From: Megalobrama amblycephala
Lineage: Eukaryota; Chordata; Actinopteri; Cypriniformes; Xenocyprididae
Reading direction: 5' to 3'
DNA length: 64,000 nucleotides
Assembly (NCBI RefSeq): GCF_018812025.1
Contig: NC_063062.1
Location: 3,604,927-3,668,926 of the forward strand
The position numbers were made by a program, and so were the translations under genes. This document shows, piece by piece, positions 1 to 11,484 of this stretch. The notes under the pieces are model-generated. The model was given only the letters and a program-made list of their open reading frames with translations, was not told where the DNA came from and made no database searches. The stretch's first letter is position 1, and every line of letters begins with the position of its first letter.

Positions 1-890
1 AGTGGAAAAAAAACCTCAACGGTAATTTCAGCAAAAAGCTTGGCAGCGCAGAGGAGGACTGTGGCTGAATGCGATTGGCCCCCAGATGCCTCTTTTGGAA
101 GATGGCAGGATAGACAGCTTGAAAAATGCATTGAAATTCTGAGAGAGCGAGAAGGAATGAGTGGAGTTGGAGAGAAACTGAATTTCCACAGGTGCGATTT
201 TGGACTTGGATCAATTTCGAAGCCTTCGGGTGCATATTTTAAGCCAAAGTTAGTGTTATGAATTGGCCAAACGAATGATTTGTTCCTTTGTTTTTTGTGG
301 ACGTGCAGTCTGGAAATCAGTATGTAGAGCTCCCAATCCATCTCACAAGACAAATGCAAAAATATACATACATTACTGCTCCAGTTCGGACACACAAGAG
401 ACCCAGTGGAACGCTTCTCATTTCCAGCATATTATTAAGGCCATAATCAACTGGGTATCACGGCCCTCCCCTTGTCCCCCTGTGGTTGTAATTACACTGA
501 CATGCAGACAGTGGCAGGCAAAGTGATTTTCGCTCCCTGCAGAATGAACACCACCTCTTTAACCATCCAGTCAGGTCGCTCAGGGAGCCACACGCAATTT
601 CCATCCTCATTCAATTCAATTGCTGGAGCATGCAAATGGGATTTCTCATTGTTTGCTTGACTGCTCCAATAGTAGCTCTTATTTGCAGGATGTCACCTTA
701 TAACCACAATGCGTAAAATGTAAATACATGAGGTCATGTCATGTTGCCTGAAGAGGTCATATTTTCACTATTATACATGACTGGAATATGTGTTTCATGG
801 TACTGTATATGAAATCATTATGTTCTTCTATCTTGGTATAATATCTCGACATTAACTAGCGATTCTCTCTACCGATTTGACGGTATACTG
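1..890. other. no recognised feature
   Basis: Moderately AT-rich sequence. The short open frames on the plus strand at 40-660 lack family similarity or splice support. I see no repeat family I can name. Confidence 0.5.
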
Positions 891-897
891 AAAATGT

Positions 898-1244
898 TTA
901 CCAAATATTTTTGTCATGCAGCCCCATACGCAACAAACTGTGATGCACTGTGTATTCTGACACCTTTCTATCAGAACCAGCATAAACTTCTTGAGCAATT
1001 TGAGCTACAGTAGCTCGTCTGTTGGATCGGACCACACGGGCCAGCCTTCGCTCCCCATGTGCATCAATTTGCCTTGGCCGCCCATGACCACTGTTCCTTC
1101 CTTGGAGCACTTTTGATAGATACTGACCACTGCAGACCGGGAACACCCCACAAGAGCTGCAGTTTTGGTGATGCTCTGACCCAGTCGTCTATCCATCACA
1201 ATTTCACCCTTGTCAAACTCACTCAAATCCTTATGCTTGCCCAT
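898..1244 (-). pseudogene. Tc1-type transposase remnant, frameshifted and truncated
   Basis: Minus-strand translation starts [16 protein letters not shown] and runs through an HTH-like segment ([19 protein letters not shown]), the paired-type DNA-binding half of Tc1 transposases. A shift at about 1080-1130 moves the match to another frame containing [20 protein letters not shown] and the second HTH. It then ends at about 898 with GLHDKNIW. The whole DDE catalytic domain is missing, so the copy is dead. Confidence 0.85.
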
Positions 1245-1290
1245 TTTTCTTTGAGGACAAAATGTTCACTGGCTGCCTATTATAAGTTTT

Positions 1291-1368
1291 TTTATATAGT
1301 ACCAGGTTAATGTATTTAAGTGTTATATATATATAACACTTAAATACATTAACCTGGTACTATATAAA
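1291..1368. repeat. 78-bp perfect palindrome
   Basis: Every base from 1291 to 1368 pairs with its partner about the centre at 1329/1330, with a TATATATA core and arms containing ACCAGGTTAATG. It lies 47 bp upstream of the Tc1 remnant start, on the side where a terminal inverted repeat would sit. It may be a terminal repeat joined head to head, or a separate foldback. Confidence 0.8.
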
Positions 1369-2409
1369 TGAATATACTTGACAATATTCAGCTACTTAAC
1401 ATTATAGGGTGTCAAGTTGGTCCACAAGAGACAACTTTCATTCCATTTGTGGAATATCTAGAGCATGTTCAGTGGGAGAGAGGTGAGTGTAGGTGTTCAT
1501 GGGTAGGTGGAATAACCACCCTTATCTATTTTTGTTTGTTTGTACGTGCAAATCCAGGCTATTTTAAAAGTTTACATAAAGTATGAAGTACTTCATGAGT
1601 AAGGGGAGCAGCAAACCCAATTCTTTTTCATGCATTAGCATATATATTTTGTGCCCTAACTGTGTTAAGGTATTTTTACAGCATCATTTGCTACCAGTCT
1701 CTACTCAGTTGCCTCTCATTAAAAATTGAATCTAAGCAGGGCACTGTTTTGGGTACTTCTGAGATTTGGCATGGAATCTATGCCAGCTCTAACCACCATA
1801 AACCAGCCTGGACCAACACAGAATTCATGCTGGTTTATGCTGGATTTTTCAGCAGGTGCATTCAGTATTCAGGCAGTGTAGAGCCCGAGGCGGAACACAA
1901 GGAGAGAGACAACAGAGGGTAAACAGAGCTGCTGTAAGCAACTTCAGCCAGGGCAGAAAATGAACCCGTGCTCCCCTTTTCCTGGGATTAATTGAATTCT
2001 TGCTGCCATTAGTGTGACTGGGAGAGCTGAGTGACAGCTAGGAAAGCGCTGGAGAGTTCTGGACTCTTCCTGTCTGTTGCACAGACTGCAACGATATCTC
2101 TCTTTGATGTGCACTTCTTAGTGAGGAAGTGCTGTAGTCGATTTTGAAGGATGTTACTTTAAATAGTGCCTTAAAAGCTGCTAGACACTATTACCCTTCC
2201 AAAAATAGAAAACCGCAAGATAGAATGTATAGGAACGAAAAATCACACCTGAGATTGTCTGAATTGTTTCTTCTAGACAGCGTTGGAGATCAAATTGAGA
2301 TGTTTCTCCTGAGAAAAGACACCAGTAATCTCATATGCTCCTTTTCAGAGTTATTATCGTTAACTAAAACCAAACCACACAAAATGTAAATACCTGAAAT
2401 AAACATTAC
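1369..2409. other. mostly unique sequence with one short palindromic repeat
   Basis: At about 1784-1862 a CCAGC...AAACCAGC / GCTGGTTTATGCTGG inverted motif resembles a small repeat common in cyprinids. The rest shows nothing I can assign. Confidence 0.4.
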
Positions 2410-2959
2410 AGGGTTCGTTCACCCAAAAATGAAAATGATCCCATAATTTACTCACACTCAAGCCATACTAGGTGTACATGATTTTCTTCTTTCAGCCAAA
2501 CACAATCAGAGTTATATTAAAAAACATCCTGGCTCTTCCAAGCTTTATAATGGGGGTGAATAGTAACTTACATTTTGACGCCCAAAAAAGCACATCCATC
2601 CATCATAAAAGTAATCCATACGACTCCAGGGGGTTAATAAAGGCCTTCTGAAATGAAACAGTTTATAAAGTTGTAAATATGGATATTTTCTTACAAAAAT
2701 GCATCACTTCGCTTCAGAAGACCTTTATTAAACCCCTGGAGTTGTATGGATTACTTTTATGATGGATGGATGTGCTTTTTTGGGCTTCAAAATCAAAGGT
2801 ATCATTCACTGCCATTATAAAGCTTGGAAGAGTAGGATATTTTTTTAATATAACTCAGATTGTGTTCATCTGAAAGAAGAAAGTCATATACACCTAGGAT
2901 GGCTTGATGGTGAGTAAATTACATGATAATTTTCATTTTTAGTTGAACTATCCCTTTAA
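2410..2959. mobile_element. Angel-type foldback MITE
   Basis: Ends are inverted (GTTCACCCAAAAATGAAAAT on the left; ATTTTCATTTTTAGTTGAAC and CCTTTAA on the right). Inner arms pair too (CCATCCATCATAAAAGTAAT against its complement), so the element folds into one long imperfect hairpin. No coding capacity. The family matches the cyprinid inverted-repeat elements I know as Angel; a second copy of this subtype is at 54471. Confidence 0.8.
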
Positions 2960-3025
2960 TTTAAACAAAATAAAATATAAATAAAATTAAATATTTCAAG
3001 GCAACATTTCTCATTGTCATTTAGT

Positions 3026-3995
3026 TTAAAGGTGTCATTGAACGTTTTTTTTTTACAAGATGTAATATAAATCTAAGGTGTCCCCTGAATGTCTCTGTGA
3101 AGTTGCTGTTCAAAATACCATAGATTTTTTTAAATTAATTTTTTTAACTGCCTATTTTGAGGCATAATTAGAAATGCGGCAATTCAGGCTGCGGCCTCTT
3201 TAATTGCTCGCACTCTCCGCCCCCTCGACTCTAGTTCTCGACTCTATCATTGCATAAACAAAGTTCACACAGCTAATATAACCCTCAAAATGGATCTTTA
3301 CAAAGTGTTCGTCATGCAATATGTCTAATCACGTAAGTATAGTATTTATTTGGATGTTTACATTTGATTCTGAATGAGTTTGATAGTGCTCCGTGGCTAA
3401 AGCTAACATTACACACTGTTGGAGAGATTTATAAAGAATGAAGTTGTGTTTATGAATTATACAGACTGCAAGTGTTTAATAATGAAAATAACAACAGTCT
3501 TGTCTCCGTGAACACAGTAAGAAACGATGGTAACTTTAACCACATTTAACAGTACATTAGCAACATGCTAACGAAACATTTAGAAAGACAATTTACAAAT
3601 ATCACTAAAAATATCATGATATCATGGATCATGTCAGTTATTATCGCTCCATCTGCCATTTTTCGCTATCGTCCTTGCTTGCTTACCTAGTCTGATGATT
3701 CAGCTGTGCACAGATCCAGACGTTAATACTGGCTGCCCTTTTCTAATGCCTTGATCATGAGCTGGAATATGCAAATATTGGGGGCGTGCATATTAATGAT
3801 CCCGACTGTTACGTAACAGTCGGTGTTATGTTGAGATTCGCCTGCTCTTCGGAGGTCTTTTAAACAAATGAGATTTACATAAGAAGGAGGAAACAATGGA
3901 GTTTGAGACTCACTGTATGTCATTTCCATGTACTGAACTCCTGTTATTCAACTATGCCGAGGTAAATTCAATTTTCAATTCGATGGCACATTTAA
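3026..3995. mobile_element. 970-bp non-autonomous DNA transposon, copy 1
   Basis: TTAA-bounded, with imperfect inverted ends (AAAGGTGTCATTGAACG and CGATGGCACATTTAA). It matches almost base for base the complement of 10505-11484. Contains a 22-bp perfect palindrome at 3802-3823. A 68-codon reverse-strand ORF is shared by both copies but shows no selection. Confidence 0.85.
3802..3823. promoter_or_regulatory. 22-bp palindrome with GTTACGTAAC (D-box consensus)
   Basis: Perfect palindrome, CCGACTGTTAC and its complement. Its core GTTACGTAAC fits the RTTACGTAAY site of PAR-bZIP and NFIL3 factors. It is identical in the second copy. Function is inference. Confidence 0.5.
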
Positions 3996-4098
3996 GTTAA
4001 AGTACTAAATATCTAAAATGAAATAAACAAAAAATAATAATTAAAATGTAATAAAAACTATATTGACAAAAAAACTGACAAACACAACAAAATTAAAA

Positions 4099-4417
4099 CT
4101 TAGCTGCAGACCGCAACTTTTTTTGTGTTAAAAATTAAAAAAAAATTAAATAATGAGAATATACAACATGAATCCATTTTCCAAACCGTGTTTTTGTCTT
4201 ATCCTGAATCATTATGGTACACTTATAATAAGTGTTTATATTCGGACTATTTCAGACCTGACTGGTAGGACTCGCCGCAGACTATCACGGTAACTGCGTG
4301 ACTCGCCATAGACATACACAGAGAAAAGTAGCTCCGGCTAGAATGTTCCTCCGCAAGACGCATTCAGTTCTGTTTATTAACCGCTAGAGGGCCAAAAATT
4401 GCGGACAGCAGCTTTAA
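4099..4417. mobile_element. short TTAA MITE
   Basis: Left end CTTAGCTGCAGACCGCAAC and right end TTGCGGACAGCAGCTTTAA are inverted repeats. About 320 bp, non-coding. The left terminal TTAA is degraded. Confidence 0.7.
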
Positions 4418-5904
4418 ATAAACAAATCTTCAGATAAGATAAAAACACAAACCATGCTTGGAATTGCCAGTCCAAATTCATTTAACAGATCAGCAGATCA
4501 GTTGTTGAATGTCAACATTTCTCTTTTAAACTGAATTCTTCTAAGGCATTTTGAAGAAATATGTGAGACCAAATTCTCCCAAACAGAATTCCCCCCCCCC
4601 CCCCCGCCCCACATACACACACACAAAAAAGAAAATTTTATCCTCATTTACTCACCCTCATGCATTTTTTTTATTATTATTATTTTTTTTAAATGGTGGA
4701 TGGTAAATGGTGAATTAATACAGCTTGATCTATTATCAAAAAGGTCACCTTCTTCAGTTGTGAAGCTTTGCAGTAATTTCTACATATAGGCTTAGATCAG
4801 ACTGTCCTTCTAAAAGTCCTTGAGAAGGTTTTGGTGATAACCTGCTATTCTTGTCCACCTTCATTACCTGGCTAGTATCCCGCATGGATCGGCATATCTG
4901 TTTACACAGGACGAATGCACCCGTTCTATTCCACTGGCTTAACGTGAGCCATTACTGTGGAAACCCTCGTACCAGACAAGTGAGTGCAGTTTAGTCACAG
5001 GTGTGCCAGAACTCATAACCTGACCAAGGATACTGCTTATATCCAGATAGAGCTGTTATCAGCATGCTTGCAGCCGGCAGGCTTTAGAGGACCTCTCTTT
5101 TTTCCCCAAGATGTTTCAAAGGGGGTTCCCTTCAAAGGAAGCAAAGAGAAAGTTTCAGCTTTGGGCTCAAGGATTTATCCCTAAACAGGCCCCCTCGCTG
5201 AAGGTTAGGTCATACACAGTGGAAACAACACAAGACGGTGTGACAGAGACATTTTAGCATTTGTATTACCAGTCGGACCTCTTGAATCTAGTGGTGAAGC
5301 TATCTAAGGATACTTGCTCAGGTATTCAACAACATCAAGTATTCAATCACATGTCTACGATGTTTCAATTTCATACAGTTCATAAGGTGAAAGCTCCTTG
5401 GCCTTTGAGCAATCAAATATCATCTCAAAACAAAAGATACTTATGTGAGCAACAGGGGTGTCCTTTTGGGTAGTTGTCCACTTCATTCCACTGTTTCATA
5501 GCTTTGTGAAGAATACTAACAGTACTATCAGTTTAGATTCAATGATGTAGCCAATCGCTCCCAGAAGCTTGGAGGACCCGGAAGGAGAACCAAAATAAAT
5601 GAGCAGAGGACGCAAGGATGCTTTTTGTCCTCGCCACTCTGGAACAAAGCAGAGCGACATTTTGAAACTAGTTTAAACCAGTCCTATGCTATTCAACACG
5701 CTAAATGTGCTGCTTTCTTTCGAAATGAATAAGTGTATTGTTCCTATTAATTTAACACAAACTACATTAACTGACATCTAAACATTTTATTAAATGATGA
5801 GTATCACAGTTATTATTCACAGATTCCACAATTTGCTATATAATAATAATTGCTATAAAATTTAATATAATATAATATAATATAATATAATATATGGGGT
5901 TCGT
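4418..5904. other. no gene; simple repeats
   Basis: Contains a C-homopolymer at about 4590-4605 followed by CA repeats, and (TATAA)n at about 5865-5893. The ORFs at 4984-5184 and 5261-5473 have no recognisable features. Confidence 0.4.
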
Positions 5905-6155
5905 AGGGCTGCATTTAATTGATCAAATATACAGTAAAGTAATGTTGTGAAATATTATTACAATTTAAAATAATAATTTTCAATTTGAATATATTTAAAA
6001 TATAATTTATTCCTGTGATCAAAGCTGAATTACTCCAGTCTTCAGTGTCACATGATCCTTCAGAAATCATTCTAATATGCTGATTTGCTGCTCAAGAAAC
6101 ATTTCTTATATTCCGTATTGAAAACAGTTGAAACAGTGCTTAATATTGTTGTGGA
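5905..6155 (-). repeat. widespread cyprinid interspersed repeat (CTGAAGACTGGAGTAAT type)
   Basis: The minus strand carries GGATCATGTGACACTGAAGA, TCAGCTTTGATCACAGGAAT and the end TGATCAATTAAATGCAGCCC. Related stretches occur at 21225, 47735 and 49530. I know it as very common in cyprinids but do not assign a family name. Confidence 0.7.
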
Positions 6156-6514
6156 ATCCGATAATTTTCTTTAATGATTAAGAAGTTGATGAAAAGAACA
6201 ACATTATTTGAAATTTTTTAATAATTTAGTTAATAATTGTTTATATTTGATTATATTAAAACCTTTAAAACATTTCCATATCACACTGAGTGATTAGTTG
6301 CAAAGCTTCACGTATCAGTGAGAGGTTTTATGGCATGAGTTTCAAATTTTTTGCTTGAGTTTCACATTTTTTCCTGTAGTCACTTCCAAAACTTTATTGA
6401 GACAAGTTCGGAACTTGGCCAGAAGTGAATTATTGATGCGGGCTACTGACTACAGAATAAAGAAGCATTTACTTCGTGTGGGTTTGCCTGAATTAATCAT
6501 AACACGAGACTACG

Positions 6515-6766
6515 ATGGAGGATGAATTCTCTTTCTTTACAAAACCCACCAATTTTCCAGTAAATGACAGATGTCTTCCTGCAAACCTGGACCCAGCCAT
6601 TATCAACAGCATCAGTTTACCGTGCACATCAAACATTCAGCAGACGCTCTATTGTCTGTACTGCGTTCTTGCATTTTCCGCCTACAGTGTAAAACATGTG
6701 CAACATGCAATTTTGACATCAGCATTCTCAACGTCTCTGTCGACAGAAATGTTTGAAGGAACCATC
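6515..6766 (+). CDS. unassigned exon-like ORF
   Basis: An 84-codon open frame from an ATG in good context (A at -3, G at +4) to a GTGAGT donor; without splicing it stops three codons later. Residues read like a real protein (MEDEFSFFTKPTNF start; a hydrophobic, Cys- and Tyr-containing stretch at about 45-60), and codon use is balanced. I do not recognise the family. It could be the first coding exon of an unknown gene, a decayed transposon ORF, or chance. No matching second exon was found in the window. Confidence 0.2.
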
Positions 6767-6779
6767 GTGAGTTAATTGA

Positions 6780-7621
6780 CCCAATGTAATGGAACTTAAT
6801 GACAGACTGGATCTGCAGTGTTTAACTGCAACATTTCAAATATTTATTTAGAATTACACTATGAATCATACACTGACATATATTCAAATCTTGGGAGCCT
6901 TGAACAGGAAGTAGCGATTTGATTATTTTCTCCCAAAGTATCATTTCTTTTCCTCTCCCTAGACATCAGGGATCCCCTACATACCCTCCATACCAGGCAT
7001 AGCTATAGTTTCCATGGAGACTGTATAAGGCCTGTACATTTCCGACATGCAGATGTGTGTAGTCGTCCAAGAGCAATAGAGCTTCATTGAGATATTAAGG
7101 TTGACATTTCTTGCCGACAAACACAATGTCAAGCCCCTTTCCCACTGGATTTATGGTGCGGTTGATGTGGTAAGTAGCGTTGACGGCAGGGTGGAGTGGG
7201 GGGCTGTATGAATACACTGCAACAGAAAGCAATGGACTGTTGCATCATCCCCCGTGTCTGTGGGCTTGCACACTTGATCAATACTAATCCCCTCATCTGT
7301 CACAGGTCACATCCAGTTGTACATCTCTCACTGTCAGCACATGAGTGCACATGAAGTGATTCTCAGGACACTGGTTTAACAGTCCTCTGGGATGAGCTGC
7401 TAAATAAACTTCTCAGTTCTTTGTGGATTCACAGTACATTTAGGGTGTTTGGAGACATGTTAATAATGAATGATTTCTGTATATTTAAATTTGTTCATCT
7501 GCCATCTTCATTTTTTTGAGCTTGTCACAATGCATTGTGAAATTGCCTGCCCTTGGAAGCCTATGGCCCCTGTCCTAAATGGCACACTTCACGTGTACTT
7601 GCAGTATTGTGTGCATGTTCA
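6780..7621. other. no recognised feature
   Basis: Unique-looking sequence; no splice-supported ORF or repeat was recognised. Confidence 0.4.
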
Positions 7622-8111
7622 TTAAAGGGATAGTTCACCCAAAATTAAACCTTCTGTCATTAATTACTCACCCTCTTATAGTTCCAAACCCGTAAGACTT
7701 TCATTCATCTTTGGAACACCAATGAAGATCTTTTTGATAAAATCTGAGAGCTTTCTGTCCTTCCATTGACAGCTTTGATGCTTCAAAAAGTTCATAAAGA
7801 GATCGTAAAACTAATCCATATGAATTGAGCAGTTTAGTCCAATTTTTCTGGAGAGACTGAAGTTTGTCTTTTATTCACATATAAACATTGATCAGTGAAC
7901 ATAAACAGAAGATTAACCAAACCATGCAAGGACAAACGTGCTGCGTAACGCAAGAATGAACATCAAGCAAACTTGAGCTTCCGTTTACGACAACTGATGT
8001 GCGAGTTGATGAATGTTTATATGTGAATAAAAGCCTAAATTCAATCTGTTCATCACATAAAGCGATCGAGTCTCTTCAGAAAATTTGGACTAAACTGCTC
8101 AATTCACATGG
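7622..8111. mobile_element. Angel-type MITE, right end truncated
   Basis: Starts TTAAAGGGATAGTTCACCC. The arms pair internally (TGAATTGAGCAGTTTAGTCC against GGACTAAACTGCTCAATTCA), but the outer right arm is missing, so about 150 bp have been lost. Confidence 0.8.
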
Positions 8112-9221
8112 ATAAATTCACATACCTAGACCGCTCACTAAGTTCTGGAACAAAACCAAACCCCTCTTTTGCTTATTGCTATAGTCTATTCTAGAGAGCA
8201 TTTGATCGGACAAAAATATCTGGTGCAACATTTTAGAGTTTACTAGCATACCTTCAAGCTTAAAAACATGGACTAAAAAAAAAAAAGTCAATAAACACAA
8301 AATAAAATTTTTATAGGGTTTTAAAAAAACATTAAAACAAGGAATATCAGCCTAAACTACTGAATCTCAATTTGTTTTAATTTCCATTATTAGAATGGAT
8401 CGTGGTGATAACTTGCATGCCTCTGTTGTGGTCCCGTCAATAACCTGTTAAAGGAAATTAATTCCACTCAATCTCTTTTGATCAGTGGATAGACATGTGA
8501 TTTGCTTACACTGAATCAATAGACAGCTCAAGGCCAGATGCATAACTTTCTTAACTGACACAGATCTCGCCTTCATCAATAATGGATATAAGTGGACAGC
8601 ATCAAATAAGATCTCAGAATTTTGCAGGGATTCGGCCTCCAACAAAGAGTACAGGCAACAGCAGGTGGAAAAAATCAAAATCAAAACTTGGTTCCCTTGA
8701 AGCTGGTTTTAGAGGAAACTCTATTTATAATGCAGGTGTGTGTCAAAGCGATTTAAGTGTGTGTGTGTGAAGGTTTTAGAAAATTTCTGGCCACAACAAT
8801 TTTTTTTTCTTTTTTTTTCCTGTGCCAGAGGTTAAACATTGCAGGTTTGCAATGGACTCTCTGCAATTAAGATGTTCATATTAAGAAATAGAGAGAAAAA
8901 AAAAAAAAAAACATTAAATTATTTTTTCTTGTATAAAATGTTCTTGTATAAAATATAGCCTTCATGAGCACATCCTGATATCGATTACACTGCCTGAAAT
9001 AAACAAAGCTGATTTCTTTACCTGCAAAACAGATTCAGATTTGAATTACACACACACACAACCTACAGTCCACATTTATATTTATTCATATTTCCCACCA
9101 TAAATTAGCTACAATAATGAATGACGCCTACTCCAACCCTGCCCTCCCCTCGTCCCCTGGCTCTCAATGCCCGCCTTTGTCCGAAAATGAGAATGAGAAT
9201 GAGCTATTCTCTCTCTCACAG
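8112..9221. other. AT-rich, no gene
   Basis: A/T homopolymers at about 8274-8287, 8800-8819 and 8896-8911; short GT/CA tracts near 8757 and 9050. Nothing else recognised. Confidence 0.4.
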
Positions 9222-9440
9222 ATGACCCCTCTTGTCTCCACAGCCGCCTGCTGAGGACGTGACTGCCCACGTGGTCTGGATGCCAACAGCTGCCTCTCAG
9301 AGCCCCTGACGGCCCCTGGCAATCCGAGAAACACATCCTCCGTTTCCACACTCTCGACCCCCCGGTCTGCGAGGATTATTGAGTCTCGGGATTACTGAAG
9401 TGTCCACTTTGGCCGCGGGAGAAAGGGCACACTATTACTT
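9222..9440 (+). other. candidate far-upstream 5' UTR exon
   Basis: GC-rich, non-repetitive block with two possible acceptors (AG at 9220-9221 and 9242-9243), both after CT-rich tracts, and a strong GTGAGTAT donor after 9440. An ATG right at the first acceptor opens only ten codons before TGA. It could be a first or second untranslated exon of b3gat1, 26 kb upstream of the start codon, or a conserved non-coding element. Reverse-strand ORFs here look like composition shadows. Confidence 0.3.
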
Positions 9441-10504
9441 GTGAGTATCCTCAGCTGCTCCAAGCTTCAGCTCTGCCTGCGCAATTACAGTCATTATGGG
9501 CTTTTGTGCTTACTTGGTGGAAAAGAAAATGCAGGGAAGACTTTATTAGAGCAAATGAAATGCTTCATCAAACATTATTGGCCATTACTTTAATTATCGG
9601 CATAACAGAATGAAATGAATGAAAACACATCTTTCTTGCCTTGAGTTCTTACATCTGAAATGGGCTCAAGACTAAATTGAAACCAGCTATATGTGACGTG
9701 AGGAAACTGGGGCATTGGCAGAGATGTCATGCTACTGTTTTGGCCACAAAATGCCTTGAGCGGGACTCGGGCATGGTAGGGATTCGGTTAGTGTCTGGGT
9801 GAGCGGGTGCATGGGTTGTCAACCTACCGCAATAAATAATTGAAATGAATGTACGACAAGGTTGTGTGTAGTTTCAGCGTTTGCTAGGTTTGCAAGCTCC
9901 CTGAAGATTTCAAGTTTTACTGTGGGTGTGAGAATGGGCTTGATGGATTCAGGGGGAGATCACACATCATTTGATTTCAGCAATCTTACTGCTGGTGTAA
10001 AATATCTTAGGCCTGTTATTACCGGAGAGTCTCTATCTGGGTCTAGGGGCGGAATAAAACATGTTAGGTGAAAGCCGCAGATGATTTGGAACCCAGAATG
10101 AATTAATGCAATCTGAGATGAAGACCAGGGAGAGCCGGAGAGGCTGAGGATGCGCTTCCCATGATGGATTTTTCTATATGTTGATGTGGGCTGCCTGATT
10201 TAGAAATACACTGTAGTGATGAAACCAGCACATAGCACACGCGTCTGACTAGATGAAGAAAATTTGTACTACAAAGAAACACACTAAAAACATAGGTCCA
10301 GCTTTGGACGAGACAAGCTGTACTTTCATGCCAGGGTCATTTTTTCTGTTAGAAGATGAGGAAAAAAAGACAAATCAAATCAAATCAAAATATCAACTTG
10401 CTCTACCTATCAAATTCAACAATTTGGGCTTTTTTGTTATATTTTGTCACTCTGATGCTGCATTCAATTCACACTTGAGAATTCCATTACTTTCCCTGGG
10501 AACT
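9441..10504. other. no recognised feature
   Basis: Unique-looking sequence following the candidate exon. Plus-strand ORFs at 9862 and 10253 lack similarity. A (CAAAT)n run occurs near 10371-10390. Confidence 0.4.
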
Positions 10505-11484
10505 TTAAAGATGCCATAGAATTAAAAATTGAATTTATATTGGCATAGTTGAATAACAAGAGTTCAGTACATGGAAATGACATACAGTGAGTCTCAAACA
10601 CCATTGTTTCCTCCTTTTTATATAAATCTCATCTCATTAAAAGACCTCCGAAGAACAGGCGAATCTCAACATAACACCGACTGTTACGTAACAGTCGGGA
10701 TCATTAATATGTACGCCCCCAATATTTGCATATGCCAGCCCATGTTCAAGGCATTAGACAAGGGCAGCCAGTATTAACGTCTGGATCTGTGCACAGCTGA
10801 ATCATCAGACTAGGTAAGCAAGCAAGGACAACAGCAAAAAATGGCAGATGGAGCAATAATAACTGACATGATCCATGATATCATGATATTTTTAGTGATA
10901 TTTGTAAATTGTCTTTCTAAATGTTTCATTAGCATGTTGCTAATGTACTGTTAAATGTGGTTTAAGTTACCATAGTTTCTTACTGTATTCACGAAGACAA
11001 GAGCCGTCGCTATTTTCATTTTTAAACACGTGCAGTCTGTATAACGCATAAACACAGCTTCATTCTTTATAAATCTCTCCAACAGTGTGTAATGTTAGCT
11101 TTAGCCACGGAGCAAAACCTTCAACTCATTCAGAATCAAATGTAAACATCCAAATAAATACAATACTCACATAATCCGACGCATGCATGCAGTATGCATG
11201 ACGAACACTTTGTAAAGATCCATTTTGAGGGTTATATTAGCTGTGTAAACTTTGTTTATGCACTGTTTAAGGCAAGCGCGAGCTCCGGGGGCGGAGAGCA
11301 CGAGAATTTAAAAGGGCCGCAGCATGAATCGGCGCATTTCTAATTATGCCCCAAAATAGGCAGTTAAAACAATGAATTAAAAAAAATCTATGGGGTATTT
11401 TGAGCTGAAACTTCACAGACACATTCAGGGGACACCTTAGACTTATATTACATCTTGTAAAAAAACGTTCGATGGCACCTTTAA
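10505..11484. mobile_element. 980-bp non-autonomous DNA transposon, copy 2 (inverted to copy 1)
   Basis: TTAA at both ends; ends AAAGATGCCATAGAA and TTCGATGGCACCTTTAA. It holds the same D-box palindrome at 10677-10698 and the same 68-codon ORF (10571-10777) with about nine replacement and three silent changes, so the ORF is not under constraint. Confidence 0.85.

Noticed and set aside
9109..9351. Reverse-strand ORFs of 80 and 61 codons
   Set aside because: Two overlapping frames of low-complexity Arg/Ser/His composition in a GC-rich block with plus-strand splice signals.
10571..10777. 68-codon ORF shared by the two copies of the 1-kb element, suggesting a conserved small protein
   Set aside because: By eye the copies differ at about nine replacement and three silent sites, the pattern of neutral drift. 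No domain is visible.
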